Assembly (NCBI RefSeq): GCF_003938605.1
Contig: NZ_RHWX01000001.1
Coordinates: forward strand, 1-64,000
Reading direction: 5' to 3'
Source of the DNA: Brevundimonas sp. 357
GTDB taxonomy: Bacteria > Pseudomonadota > Alphaproteobacteria > Caulobacterales > Caulobacteraceae
Length of the DNA stretch: 64,000 nucleotides
In this document: one piece after another, positions 32,984 through 43,283 of the stretch
Numbering within the stretch: the first letter of the stretch is position 1
Layout: each line of letters starts with the position of its first letter
The notes under the pieces: generated by a model
The model's input: the letters and a program-made list of their open reading frames with translations, nothing else
What the model was told of the DNA's origin: nothing
The model's database searches: none
Translations under genes and position numbers: made by a program

Positions 32984-34656
32984 ATGAGCTGGAAACCTAT
33001 TGCCACAACAGCAGGCGTCCAGACCCGCGCCGCCCTCTATCTTCGGGTCTCGACCGGGCGGCAGGCCCTCAACGATCTGTCGATCCCCGACCAGCGCCGC
33101 CAGCTTGAATCATACTGCGAGACCAAGGGATGGAAGCGACGGCGGAATATGTCGAGCCGGGCAACACCGCCACGGGCGACCGGCGCCCGTCCTTCCAGTC
33201 GATGATCGAGGCGGCGCTGACCAAGCCGCCCCCCTTCGACGTGATCCTGGTGCACAGCTTCTCGCGGTTCTTCCGCGATCAGTTCCAGTTCGAGCTCTAC
33301 GTTCGGAAGCTGGCGAAGAACGGGGTGCGGCTGGTCTCGATCACCCAGGAGCTGGGCGATGATCCCATGAGCGTGATGATGCGCCAGATCATGACGCTCT
33401 TCGACGAGTATCAGTCCCGCGAGAACGCCAAGCATACCCTCAGAGCCATGAAGGAGAACGCCCGCCAGGGCTTCTGGAACGGCGCACGGCCGCCCATCGG
33501 CTACCACATCGTCGCGGCGGAGCAGCGTGGGGCCAAGATCAAGAAGACGCTGGAGATCGATCCGCTTCAGGCTGAGACGGTGCGGACTATCTATCGCTGG
33601 GCGCTGACGGGCGACGGCTCGTAGGGGCCGATGGGATTGAAGACAATCGCCACCAAACTGAACGAACAGAACATCAGAACCCGCGATGGCGGACGCTGGG
33701 GCGTCGGCACCGTGCATCAGATTCTGACGCGCTCCACCTACATGGGTGAGCACAGGTTCAATACGCGCGATCACCAGACGAGGACGCCGAAGCCGGAATC
33801 CGAGCACGCCGTGATGGCGGTGCCGCCCATTGTCTCGAAAGCGGACCATGACGCTGTCCGGGCGCGCCTGGCGTCGCGGAATCCCAAGTGGACGCCGCCG
33901 CGCGTGTCGATCGGCCCGAACCTGCTGACGGGCATATGCTTCTGTGGGTTCTGCGGCGGCGCCATGACCCTGAGGACTGGGAAGGGCCAGGCGGGGGGCC
34001 AGTATCGCTACTACGCCTGTTCGACCAGGGTGCGGATGGGCGAGGCGGGATGCACTGGGTTGGCCGTCCCCATGCACAAGCTGGATGACGCGATCATCAA
34101 CCACCTCGAGACCCGGCTGCTCGATCCGGATCGCCTCGCGGCGCTGATGGAGCAGCTTCTGGATCGTCGAGAGGAATGGGCCGATCAGAGGCGCGGCCGC
34201 ATCGCGGAGATGCGCAAGCGCGCCACCGAAGCCGAGGCCAAGCTGAACCGGCTCTATGAAGCCATCGAGAATGGCCTCCTCGCGCCGGACGACGCTTCGC
34301 TGAAAGATAGGGTCGCTGAACTGTCCGGCATCCGCGATCAGGCAAGGGCGGACGCCGATCGGATCAGCACCTCAGTGGAGCGGTTTGCGCCCACGATCAC
34401 GTCGGACGCCTTGGCGCGGTTCGCCACCGCCGCGCGGCGTAAACTGCGGGATCGCACAAGCGGCTATCGTCCGGATCACCTGCGCGCCCTGACGCAACGC
34501 GTGGAGGTCATCAGCAAGACCGAGGCGCGCATCATCGGATCGCGAACCGAGCTTTTGCGGGCTTTGGCGTCTAGCGATGGTGGGAATTACGCCGCCGCCG
34601 GCGGAGTTCTCGGTTCTGAACGGAAGTGGCGCACCCGAGAGGATTCGAACCTCTGA
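32984..34656 (+). pseudogene. Large serine recombinase, frameshifted and with amber stop
   Basis: About 557 residues when joined. The N-terminal resolvase domain is TRAALYLRVSTGRQALND (catalytic Ser in RVST) to CETKGW; at 33134-33147 the frame shifts from the ATG-32984 phase to the next phase, where AEYVEPGNTATGDRRPSF continues and HSFSRFFRDQFQF completes the catalytic domain. The recombinase domain has ENAKHTLRAMKENARQGFWNGARPPIGY, then an in-frame TAG at 33622-33624 within GDGS-stop-GPMG. The zinc ribbon (CFCGFCGGAMTL...YYAC...GC) and a long coiled coil follow. The last 30 bases lie in the opposing tRNA-Arg gene. Probably once moved this element; now inactive unless the lesions are errors. 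Confidence 0.85.
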
Positions 34657-34703
34657 CCCCTGCCTTCGGAGGGCAGTACTCTATCCAGCTGAGCTACGGG
34701 TGC
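34627..34703 (-). tRNA. tRNA-Arg (anticodon CCG)
   Basis: 77 bases with encoded CCA. Acceptor GCACCCG/CGGGTGC, anticodon loop CTCCGAA on CTGCC/GGCAG, and T-loop TTCGAAT all pair. Reads CGG codons. The first 25 bases are identical to the tRNA-Arg(ACG) 5.4 kb away in opposite orientation. Its 3' end overlaps the end of the recombinase frame, as expected when an element integrates at a tRNA 3' end. Confidence 0.95.
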
Positions 34704-34839
34704 GTCTGCGGCGCGAGGGCCGGACGGCGGTGCTTACAGCATGGGCCGGATCGCCTCAATCCCTGATCTGTTTCCGCAGCCGCTTCTTGGCGAGAGGGAC
34801 GCAAGAGCCTAGCGTCACGGCCGAAGAGAGGGAGTCTCC

Positions 34840-36126
34840 ATGCGCGTCACCACCATCGCCGCCCTGGCGGGCGCCGCCGTCCTGCTGGCCGCCTGCGCCG
34901 CATCGCCGAAGTCGGGAAGCGACAGTCTGGACGCCGTGGCGCGCGACTATGTCGCCCTGACGCTGGAGATCGGCGAGCGCGAGCCGGGCTATGTCGACGC
35001 CTATTACGGCCCCGCCGAATGGGCCGAGGCGGCCAAGGCCAATCCGCGCGCCCTGCCCCAGTTGGCCGAAGGCGCGGCCGCCCTGACCCGACGCCTTGAG
35101 GCCCTGCCCGAACGGGGACTGGACGACCAGAGCCGCCAGCGCCGCGCTTATCTTCTGGCCCACGTCTCAGCCGCCTCGGCGCGGCTGCGGATGCTGCAGG
35201 GTGAGAAGCTGGGGTTCGCCGACGAGGCTGAGGCCCTGTTCGGGGTCCGGCCGGAGTTGCGGCCGCTGGCGTCCTATGATCCGGTTCTGGCCCGCATCGA
35301 CGCCCTGGTTCCCGGCGAAGGGCCGCTGGCGGAACGAGTGGCCGCCTTCCGCGCCCGGTACGTCATCCCCAAGGACCGGCTGGATACGGTGATGCGCGCG
35401 GCCATCACCGAGTGCAAGGCGCGCACCGAGCGCCATATGGCCCTGCCCGCAGGCGAAACCTTCACCCTGGAGTTCGTCAACGACAAGCCCTGGTCCGGCT
35501 ACAACTGGTTCAAGGGCGGCGCCTTCAGCCTGATCCAGGTGAACACCGATCTGCCCATCTACATTGACCGTGCGGTCGATCTGGGCTGCCACGAAGGCTA
35601 TCCCGGCCACCACGTCTACAACGCCCTGCTGGAGCAGACCTTCGTCAAGGACAAGGGCTGGGTCGAGATGAGCGTCTATCCGCTGTTCAGCCCCATGTCC
35701 TTCATCGCCGAGGGCAGCGCCAACTACGGCATCGACCTGGCCTTCCCCGGCCATGAGCGCACGGAGTTCGAGGCGCGCGTGCTGTATCCGCTGGCGGGGC
35801 TGGACCCGACGACGGCCGAGGCGCAGACGCAGCTTCTGGCCCTGACGCGCGAGCTGGCGCGGGCGGAGTATACGGTGGCGGACGACTATCTGGCCGGGCG
35901 GATCGACCGCGAGACGGCGCTGGACCAGCTGCAGAAATACAACCTCGTCGCGCGCGACCGGGCGGCGCAGCGGCTGAGCTTCATCGAGACCTATCGCTCC
36001 TATGTCATCAACTACGGCCTGGGCCGCGACATGGTGCAGGCCTGGGTCGAGCGTCAGGGGCCGGACCACTGGAAGACGACGGAACGGCTGCTGGCCAGCC
36101 AGACGCTGCCGGTCGATCTGGACTGA
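34840..36126 (+). CDS. DUF885-family lipoprotein, probable metalloprotease-like
   Basis: 428 residues. IAALAGAAVLLAACAASP is a lipoprotein signal (lipobox LAAC). The mature part is mostly helical; CHEGYPGHHVYNALLEQ near residue 250 provides a His-Glu...His-His zinc-like site and SFIAEGSANYGIDLAFP is the downstream acidic segment, both typical of DUF885 proteins related to M2/M3-like peptidases. Start ATG 34840 after GAGGGAG. Substrate unknown; anchored in the cell envelope. Confidence 0.82.
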   Translation: MRVTTIAALAGAAVLLAACAASPKSGSDSLDAVARDYVALTLEIGEREPGYVDAYYGPAEWAEAAKANPRALPQLAEGAAALTRRLEALPERGLDDQSRQRRAYLLAHVSAASARLRMLQGEKLGFADEAEALFGVRPELRPLASYDPVLARIDALVPGEGPLAERVAAFRARYVIPKDRLDTVMRAAITECKARTERHMALPAGETFTLEFVNDKPWSGYNWFKGGAFSLIQVNTDLPIYIDRAVDLGCHEGYPGHHVYNALLEQTFVKDKGWVEMSVYPLFSPMSFIAEGSANYGIDLAFPGHERTEFEARVLYPLAGLDPTTAEAQTQLLALTRELARAEYTVADDYLAGRIDRETALDQLQKYNLVARDRAAQRLSFIETYRSYVINYGLGRDMVQAWVERQGPDHWKTTERLLASQTLPVDLD

Positions 36127-36196
36127 GGCGGTTCGCAACCCGCGGCGGGCCAGAGGCGTTAAGGCCAAGGTTCAAATCTCAGAGGGGCTTTCACCC

Positions 36197-36502
36197 ATGC
36201 GTATTCGTATCCTGACCATCGCCGCCGCCTCGGTCCTGGCGCTCGGCGCCGCCGCCTGCACCCAGGCTGAACAGCAGAAGGCCGAGGCCAACGCCGAAGC
36301 CGCCGGCGACAAGGCCGCCGACGTCGCCGCCCAGACGGGCGAAGTCGTCGAGTCCGGCGCCATGAAGGCCGCTCAGGCCGTCGAGGAAGGCGCGGGCAAG
36401 GTCGCCGACAAGCTGGAAGACAAACAGGCTGAAGCCGCCGCCGAGGGCCGCCCCGGCGCTGTCGATCCGGCCACGGACACCCGCGTTCCAGCCAACAACT
36501 GA
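36197..36502 (+). CDS. Small Ala/Glu-rich envelope protein
   Basis: 101 residues from ATG 36197. A signal segment (IRILTIAAASVLALGAAAC) ends in a weak lipobox (AAAC), then an Ala, Glu and Lys-rich helical body (EANAEAAGDKAADVAAQTGEVVESGAMKAAQAVEEGAGKVADKLEDKQAEAA) resembling LEA-like or YtxH-type stress helices. Function unknown. It ends at a strong terminator and is separated from the DUF885 gene by 70 bases. Confidence 0.75.
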   Translation: MRIRILTIAAASVLALGAAACTQAEQQKAEANAEAAGDKAADVAAQTGEVVESGAMKAAQAVEEGAGKVADKLEDKQAEAAAEGRPGAVDPATDTRVPANN

Positions 36503-36522
36503 CGGCAGGCGCCAGAGACATC

Positions 36523-36560
36523 AAGGGGCCGCGCGACTTCGATCACGCGGCCCCTTTTTA
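36523..36560 (+). terminator. Rho-independent terminator
   Basis: AAGGGGCCGCG (36523-36533) pairs perfectly with CGCGGCCCCTT (36546-36556) and is followed by a T-run. Ends the small envelope-protein transcript; the A-run on the other side gives partial bidirectionality. Confidence 0.9.
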
Positions 36561-36685
36561 TTCTCCCCATTGCGGGAGTCTGAGGGTCAAGTCGCGTCAG
36601 ATCGGGAGGCCCCGAAGGGCCAACGATCGCGGCCTGCTCAACTGCGCTCAAGCAGCGAGCGACCGCGTCGCGAGCGATAGCGCCC

Positions 36686-38079
<1,394 letters not shown>

Positions 38080-38083
<4 letters not shown>

Positions 38084-38571
38084 TGGGCTCGTTTCAACTC
38101 TTGAAAGCGGCGCAGAACGCGTTGGGTGTCAGGGGCGTTGTCTACCAGGATGATGAAGTCCCAAGGCGCGGAAGCGTCTTCGAGTCGGCCAAGCAAGGTC
38201 ACGCCAAGGCCGTTTCTTACGACCGGCAAGCCCGGATGCTCTCCATATTGATCCACGGCGGCGTGCAGATTTCCGTGCGCGCAGTTCACGAAATACTCCC
38301 ACGGAATTGCAAGCCGGTCTGGTTCGCCCCGCCCCCAGAATGTCTGGGTTCGACGGATTTCCATGGTGGCGTTTCCATATCGGCCATCGGGCTGCTGATA
38401 GTTTTCGATGATCCCACGGAACAGCACCGTGGCGCGCCGAAGGCCCTGATCCTCGTATTCCTGCCTACGTTCCACGTAGTTGGGCGAAGGCGTGCAGGCG
38501 AGAACAGGCGCGGCGCAGACTGTAGCGAGCATGGCAGCGATGATCAGGGTGCCAGTTTTCATCTGCGACAT
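38080..38571 (-). CDS. Secreted orphan protein inside the bkd cluster
   Basis: 163 residues (or 160 from Met4). Signal peptide [27 protein letters not shown], so exported; the Cys after VLA could also serve as a lipobox. The mature part has [40 protein letters not shown] and a Cys in YFVNCAHG. Not recognised. Its stop overlaps the lpdA start (ATGA) and it lies 56 bases from the E2 gene, so it appears co-transcribed with the dehydrogenase, an unexpected location for an exported protein. Confidence 0.75.
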
Positions 38572-38627
38572 CCTCTCCTCCGCTCACCCCCGCCTTAGCA
38601 GGGATGAGCAAAAGGGGTTGAGTTCGA

Positions 38628-40277
38628 TCAGTTCATCCACAACGTCGCCGGGTTCTCCAGCAGGTTCTTGATCTTCTGCACGAAGACCGCCGCGTCGTGG
38701 CCGTCGACGATGCGGTGATCGAAGCTGGAGGACAGGTTCATCATCTTGCGCACGACCATCTGGCCGTTGCGCACCACGACGCGCTCCTCGATCTTGTTGG
38801 GACCGACGATGGCGACTTCGGGGTGGTTGATGATGGGCGTGTGCACCACGCCGCCGAGCGTGCCCAGCGAGGTGATGGTGATCGTCGAGCCGCTAAGCTC
38901 CTCGCGCTTGGCGCTGCCGTCCTTGGCGGCGCCCGAGACGCGGGCGATCTCCTCGGCCGTATCGTAGGCGTCGCGCGCCTCGGCGTGGCGGACGACCGGG
39001 ACCATCAGGCCGTTCGGCGTCTGGGCGGCGATGCCCAGATGGACGGCGTTGTGCTGGGTCAGCACGCCCGCTTCGTCATCATAGGTGGCGTTGATGTTCG
39101 GCTGATCCTTCAGGGCCACGACGATGGCGCGGGCGATGAAGGGCAGGACGTTCAGCTTGGCGCGTCCGGTGCCCTTGTTCTGGGCGTTCAGGTGGGCGCG
39201 CAGCTCCTCCACCGCCGTCATGTCTATGTCCTCGACATAGGTGATGTGCGGGATCCGACGCACGCTCTCGGCCATCTTCTCCGCGATCTTGCGGCGCAGG
39301 CCGATGATGCGGACCTCGTTGGTTCCCTCGGCCCGGGCGTAGAGCGAACCGCCCGAGGCCGCAGCCGGGGCGAACGTGCCGCCGCGCGCGACGAAGGCGT
39401 CCAGATCGGCGTGCTCGATGCGGCCTGCGGGGCCGCTGCCCGGCACGAAGACCAGGTCGATGCCCAGATCGCGCGCGCGGTTGCGCACGGCGGGGGAAGC
39501 CAGCGGGCGCTCGCCCGGCTGGCGGCCGGTCAGGGCCGGAACGGGCTTGGGGTCAGCCTTGGGCGCAGCCGCAGGCTTGGCGGTCGGTGCGGCCACGGGC
39601 GCTGATGCGGTCTTCTCAGCCTTGGCGACGGGCGCCGGAGCGGCGGCCGGAGCTTCGGCGACATTGCCCTTGCCCTCGACCTTGAAGCTGACCAGCGGGC
39701 CGCCGACGGCGATCTGCTGACCGGCTTCGCCGTGCAGGGCGACGACGACGCCGGAGACGGGGCTGGTCAGTTCGACCGTCGCCTTGTCGGTCATGACCTC
39801 GGCCAGGATCTGGTCTTCCTGAACCGCGTCGCCGACCTTGACGTGCCAGCCGACCAGTTCGGCTTCGGCCGTGCCTTCGCCCACGTCGGGCAGTTTAAAG
39901 ACGTGGTTCGCGCCGGCGGCGACGACGGGCGCCGCAGCGGCTTCAGCCTTCGGCGCTTCGACGGCGACCGGAGCGGGCTCAGGGGCAGCGGCCACGGGCG
40001 CGGGGGCCGGTTCATCGGCGGCGGCGTTGCCTTCGCCCTCGACCTCGAACTCGGCCAGAGGGCCGCGTACGGCCATCATTTGACCGGGCTCGCCGTGCAG
40101 GGCGGTGACGACGCCCGCGACCGGGCTGGTCAGTTCGACCGTGGCCTTGTCGGTCATGACGTCGGCGACGATCTGATCCTCGGCGACCGTATCGCCGACC
40201 TTGACGTGCCAGCCGACGAGCTCGGCTTCGGCGGTGCCTTCGCCCACGTCAGGAAGCTTGAAAACAAAACGACCCAT
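38628..40277 (-). CDS. bkdB: Branched-chain 2-oxoacid dehydrogenase E2 (dihydrolipoyl acyltransferase)
   Basis: 549 residues. Two N-terminal lipoyl domains, each with the lipoylated Lys in DKATVEL (about residues 43 and 158), are joined by Ala/Pro-rich linkers; a peripheral subunit-binding domain follows (LASPAVRNRARDLGIDLVFVPGSGPAGRI); the C-terminal catalytic domain ends with SFDHRIVDGHDAAVFVQ (His and Asp active site). Transfers the branched acyl group to CoA and forms the complex core. Pairing with a BkdA-type E1 favours branched-chain keto acids over pyruvate. Confidence 0.9.
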   Translation of the reverse strand: MGRFVFKLPDVGEGTAEAELVGWHVKVGDTVAEDQIVADVMTDKATVELTSPVAGVVTALHGEPGQMMAVRGPLAEFEVEGEGNAAADEPAPAPVAAAPEPAPVAVEAPKAEAAAAPVVAAGANHVFKLPDVGEGTAEAELVGWHVKVGDAVQEDQILAEVMTDKATVELTSPVSGVVVALHGEAGQQIAVGGPLVSFKVEGKGNVAEAPAAAPAPVAKAEKTASAPVAAPTAKPAAAPKADPKPVPALTGRQPGERPLASPAVRNRARDLGIDLVFVPGSGPAGRIEHADLDAFVARGGTFAPAAASGGSLYARAEGTNEVRIIGLRRKIAEKMAESVRRIPHITYVEDIDMTAVEELRAHLNAQNKGTGRAKLNVLPFIARAIVVALKDQPNINATYDDEAGVLTQHNAVHLGIAAQTPNGLMVPVVRHAEARDAYDTAEEIARVSGAAKDGSAKREELSGSTITITSLGTLGGVVHTPIINHPEVAIVGPNKIEERVVVRNGQMVVRKMMNLSSSFDHRIVDGHDAAVFVQKIKNLLENPATLWMN

Positions 40278-40278
40278 C

Positions 40279-41382
40279 TTAGCGACCTCCCGTCATGACG
40301 GCTTTCAGCGCGTCGGCGACCCGCTGCGGTCCGGGGAAATATTCCCATTCAAAGGCGTGCGGATAGGGCGTGTCCCAGCCGGTCACGCGCGCCACCGGCG
40401 CCTCCAGGTGATAGAAGCAGCGCTCCTGAACCAGAGCGCTCAGTTCGCCGCCGAAGCCCGAGGTTTTCGGCGCCTCATGCACGATGACGCAGCGGCCGGT
40501 CTTCTTGACCGAGGCCTCGATGGCCTCGATGTCCAGCGGCACGAGGGTGCGCAGGTCGATGACCTCGGCGTCCACGCCCGCATGTTCGGCGCCCGCCAGC
40601 GCCACCCAGACCATTGTGCCGTAGGCCAGGATGGTGACGTCGGACCCTTCCTTCATCACGCGGGCCTTGCCGATCGGCTCGATGTATTTGCCGGTCGGAA
40701 CCTGGGCCAGTTCCTGGGCCTTCCACGGGCTGACCGGCTTTTCGTGCCAGCCGTCGAAGGGGCCGTTGTAGAGGCGCTTGGGTTCGAAGAAGATGACCGG
40801 ATCGTCGTCCTCGATCGCCGCGAGCAACAGGCCCTTGGCGTCATAGGGGTTGGACGGGATCACCACCTTCAGACCGGCGATGTGGGTGAACAGGCTTTCC
40901 GGCGACTGACTGTGCGTCTGGCCGCCGAAGATGCCGCCGCCATAGGGGCTGCGCACCACCATCGGCGTGGTGAACTGGCCGCCCGAGCGATAGCGCATCT
41001 TGGCCGCTTCGGAGACGATCTGGTCGTAGGCCGGATAGATGTAGTCGGCGAACTGGATCTCGACCACCGGGCGCAGGCCATAGGCGGCCATGCCGATGGC
41101 GGCGCCGACGATGCCGGTCTCCGAAATCGGCGCGTCGAAGCTGCGGTTCATGCCGTGCTTCTTCTGCAGGTGGTCGGTGACGCGGAAGACGCCGCCGAAA
41201 TAGCCCGCGTCCTCGCCGTAGGAGACGACGGTGGGGTCTTCGGCCATCTTGACGTCCAGGGCCGAGTTCAGGGCCTGGATCATGTTCATCGGCGCAATGG
41301 CGGGCGCGTCCGGGGCGACCGACGCCGGGGCGTCCTTCTGATCGACCATGTCGGCTTCAATCTTGTCGTTGATCTCGGCCAT
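40279..41382 (-). CDS. bkdA2: 2-oxoisovalerate dehydrogenase E1 beta
   Basis: 367 residues, transketolase-like pyrimidine domain plus C-terminal domain. MNMIQALNSALDVKMAEDPTVVSYGEDAGYFGGVFRVT is the usual opening, SPYGGGIFGGQTHSQSPES and IFFEPKRLYNG lie mid-chain, and VIDLRTLVPLDIEAIEASVKKTGRCVIVHEAPKT is the C-terminal domain. ATG 41382 is chosen: GGGAG lies eight bases upstream, while the GTG at 41385 is less likely. One base separates it from the E2 gene. Confidence 0.92.
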   Translation of the reverse strand: MAEINDKIEADMVDQKDAPASVAPDAPAIAPMNMIQALNSALDVKMAEDPTVVSYGEDAGYFGGVFRVTDHLQKKHGMNRSFDAPISETGIVGAAIGMAAYGLRPVVEIQFADYIYPAYDQIVSEAAKMRYRSGGQFTTPMVVRSPYGGGIFGGQTHSQSPESLFTHIAGLKVVIPSNPYDAKGLLLAAIEDDDPVIFFEPKRLYNGPFDGWHEKPVSPWKAQELAQVPTGKYIEPIGKARVMKEGSDVTILAYGTMVWVALAGAEHAGVDAEVIDLRTLVPLDIEAIEASVKKTGRCVIVHEAPKTSGFGGELSALVQERCFYHLEAPVARVTGWDTPYPHAFEWEYFPGPQRVADALKAVMTGGR

Positions 41383-41385
41383 CAC

Positions 41386-42615
41386 TCAGACTCCCACTTC
41401 GCGGCGCTGTTCGACCAGGCGCCAGTCCTCGGTCGCATAGACCTCCTCGAACATGGTCTTCACGCTGGGACGCGACTGGCCCAGGGTGCCGATGGCTTCG
41501 GATTCCTTGGCGGCGGCGCGGACCTTCTCGACCGCTTCCTTCTCGGCTTCTTCCTGCTGTTCGTCCGACCATTCTCCCAGACCGATCAGGTGCTGCTTCA
41601 GGCGAGCGATCGGGTCGCCCAGCGGCCACTTCTCGTGCTCGTCGCCAGGGCGATAGCGGCTGGGGTCGTCCGAGGTCGAGTGCGGGGCGCCGCGATAGGT
41701 GAACAGCTCGATGATCGTCGCGCCCTGATTGGTGCGGGCGCGCTCCTCGGCCCACTGGGTCGCGGCCCAGACGGCCAGGAAGTCGTTGCCGTCGACGCGC
41801 AGGGCGGGCAGGCCATAGCCGATGCCCTTGGACGCGAAGGTGGTCTCAAGCCCGCCGGCGATGCCCTGGAAGGACGAGATGGCCCACTGGTTGTTGACGA
41901 TGTTCAGGATGACCGGCGCGCGATAGACGGCGGCGAAGGTCAGGGCCGAGTGGAAGTCGCTCTCGGCCGTCGAGCCGTCGCCGATCCAGGTGATGGCGAT
42001 CTTGTCGTCGCCGCGGATGGCCGAGGCCATGCCCCAGCCCACGGCCTGAATATACTGGGTGCCCAGATTGCCCGAGATGGTGAAGAAGCCGTAGTCCTTG
42101 GCCGAATACATGATCGGCAGCTGGCGGCCCTTGATGGGGTCTTCGGCGTTCGAATAGATCTGGTTCATCATGGTCGCGAGCGGATAGTCGCGCGCGATCA
42201 GAAGGCCCTGCTGGCGATAGGTGGGGAAGCCCATGTCCTCGCGGCTCAGGATCATGCCCTGGGCGACCGCGATGGCCTCTTCGCCGGTGCACTTCATATA
42301 GAAGCTGGTCTTGCCCTGGCGGTGGGCGCGGTGCATCCGGTCGTCGAAGGCGCGCGTCAGGATCATGGCCTTCAGGCCGCGACGCATCGTCTCAGGGTCC
42401 AGCTTGGGATCCCACGGGCCGACGGCCTTGCCTTCATCGTCCAGCACGCGGATCAGGCGGAAGGCGTGATCGCGCATTTCAGCAGGCGTCGTGCTGACCT
42501 CCGGGCGGTCGACAGCGCCCGGCGCATCGAGCTTCAGATGGCTGAAATCAGGCGCATCGCCCGGGCGGCCCGAAGGCTCCGGCACGCGCAGCGACAGGGT
42601 CGGGGTGTTTTTCAT
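41386..42615 (-). CDS. bkdA1: 2-oxoisovalerate dehydrogenase E1 alpha
   Basis: 409-residue thiamine-diphosphate-binding subunit. The TPP motif is ITWIGDGSTAESDFHSALTFAAVYRAPVILNIVNNQWAIS; the regulatory-loop region YRGAPHSTSDDPSRYRP carries the Ser residues phosphorylated in eukaryotic homologues. The N-terminal extension (about 60 residues before LIRVLDDEG) and the pattern YRQQGLLIARDYPL are characteristic of BkdA1 rather than PdhA. GGGAGG five bases before the ATG. First gene of the operon, divergent from an Lrp-type regulator. Role: Val, Leu and Ile catabolism and supply of branched acyl-CoA. Confidence 0.93.
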   Translation of the reverse strand: MKNTPTLSLRVPEPSGRPGDAPDFSHLKLDAPGAVDRPEVSTTPAEMRDHAFRLIRVLDDEGKAVGPWDPKLDPETMRRGLKAMILTRAFDDRMHRAHRQGKTSFYMKCTGEEAIAVAQGMILSREDMGFPTYRQQGLLIARDYPLATMMNQIYSNAEDPIKGRQLPIMYSAKDYGFFTISGNLGTQYIQAVGWGMASAIRGDDKIAITWIGDGSTAESDFHSALTFAAVYRAPVILNIVNNQWAISSFQGIAGGLETTFASKGIGYGLPALRVDGNDFLAVWAATQWAEERARTNQGATIIELFTYRGAPHSTSDDPSRYRPGDEHEKWPLGDPIARLKQHLIGLGEWSDEQQEEAEKEAVEKVRAAAKESEAIGTLGQSRPSVKTMFEEVYATEDWRLVEQRREVGV

Positions 42616-42695
42616 TATGCCTCCCGTCCGGTTGAACCGTCCGCGTTTCCTCTATGCAGAGGGCATAGCATGGCGCGTGATTGTTGGCTCTCCTA

Positions 42696-42731
42696 AAAAT
42701 ACCCTTGCCAAAAGCCAATTTGAGGTATTTT
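42696..42731. promoter_or_regulatory. Inverted repeat between bkdA1 and its regulator
   Basis: AAAATACC (42696-42703) and GGTATTTT (42724-42731), perfect eight-base arms with a 20-base spacer, in an AT-rich patch of the 147-base divergent gap. TTGGCT and AGCCAA form a second inverted pair partly nested within it. Position fits an Lrp/AsnC operator controlling both directions. Confidence 0.55.
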
Positions 42732-42762
42732 ATTGCGCCGAAACCTAATTCGGAGAAAGCCT

Positions 42763-43251
42763 TTGGCCGACGAACTCGATCCTATCGACGCGCGCATCCT
42801 CGACATCCTTCAGCAGGACGCGGGCCTGTCCGTCGCCGAGGTGGCCGATCGGGTCGGTCTCTCCGCTTCGCCCTGCTGGCGACGGATCAAGAGATTGGAG
42901 GATAGCGGCCTGATACGCAAGCGCGTCACTTTGCTCGACGCTGGCCTCCTGGGCCTGGACTTCGAAGTTTACGCCATCGTCAAGCTGAGCCTGCCGACCC
43001 GCGAGAACCTCACCATCTTCGAGGAAGCCGTCGAGGGCTGGCCCGAGGTGGTGCAATGCGCCACCATCACCGGTCGCGAAGACTATGTCCTGCGCATCAT
43101 CACCACCGACATGCATGCCTTCGACCAGTTCCTGCGCGACAAGCTGCTGACGCTTGGCATCGTCTCCAACTGCGAGAGCCACATCGTCACACGCGGCGTG
43201 AAGAGCGTCACCACCCTGCCCCTGGGCATCGTCACGCCGCACGTCGGCTGA
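42763..43251 (+). CDS. bkdR: Lrp/AsnC-family regulator, probable BkdR
   Basis: 162 residues from TTG 42763, six bases after GGAGAAA; a TTG at 42733 has no such site. Helix-turn-helix LDPIDARILDILQQDAGLSVAEVADRVGLSASPCWRRIKRLEDSGLI, then the RAM ligand-sensing domain (FEVYAIVKLSLPTRENLTIFEEAVEGWPEVVQCATITGREDYVLRI). In Pseudomonas the Lrp-type BkdR is divergent from and activates the bkd operon; the same layout here supports the name by context. Confidence 0.88.
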   Translation: MADELDPIDARILDILQQDAGLSVAEVADRVGLSASPCWRRIKRLEDSGLIRKRVTLLDAGLLGLDFEVYAIVKLSLPTRENLTIFEEAVEGWPEVVQCATITGREDYVLRIITTDMHAFDQFLRDKLLTLGIVSNCESHIVTRGVKSVTTLPLGIVTPHVG

Positions 43252-43283
43252 CCCCCTGACCTTGGTCGCGCCGTCGTCTTTCG

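Noticed and set aside
32565..32987. Overlapping plus-strand frame in front of the recombinase
   Set aside because: Composition is not protein-like; the 64-residue frame at 32777 shows a structured acidic helix and better spacing to the recombinase.
29176..34703. The two tRNA-Arg genes as attL/attR of one element
   Set aside because: They are inverted relative to each other and have different anticodons, so they are two native genes, not a duplicated direct-repeat attachment site.
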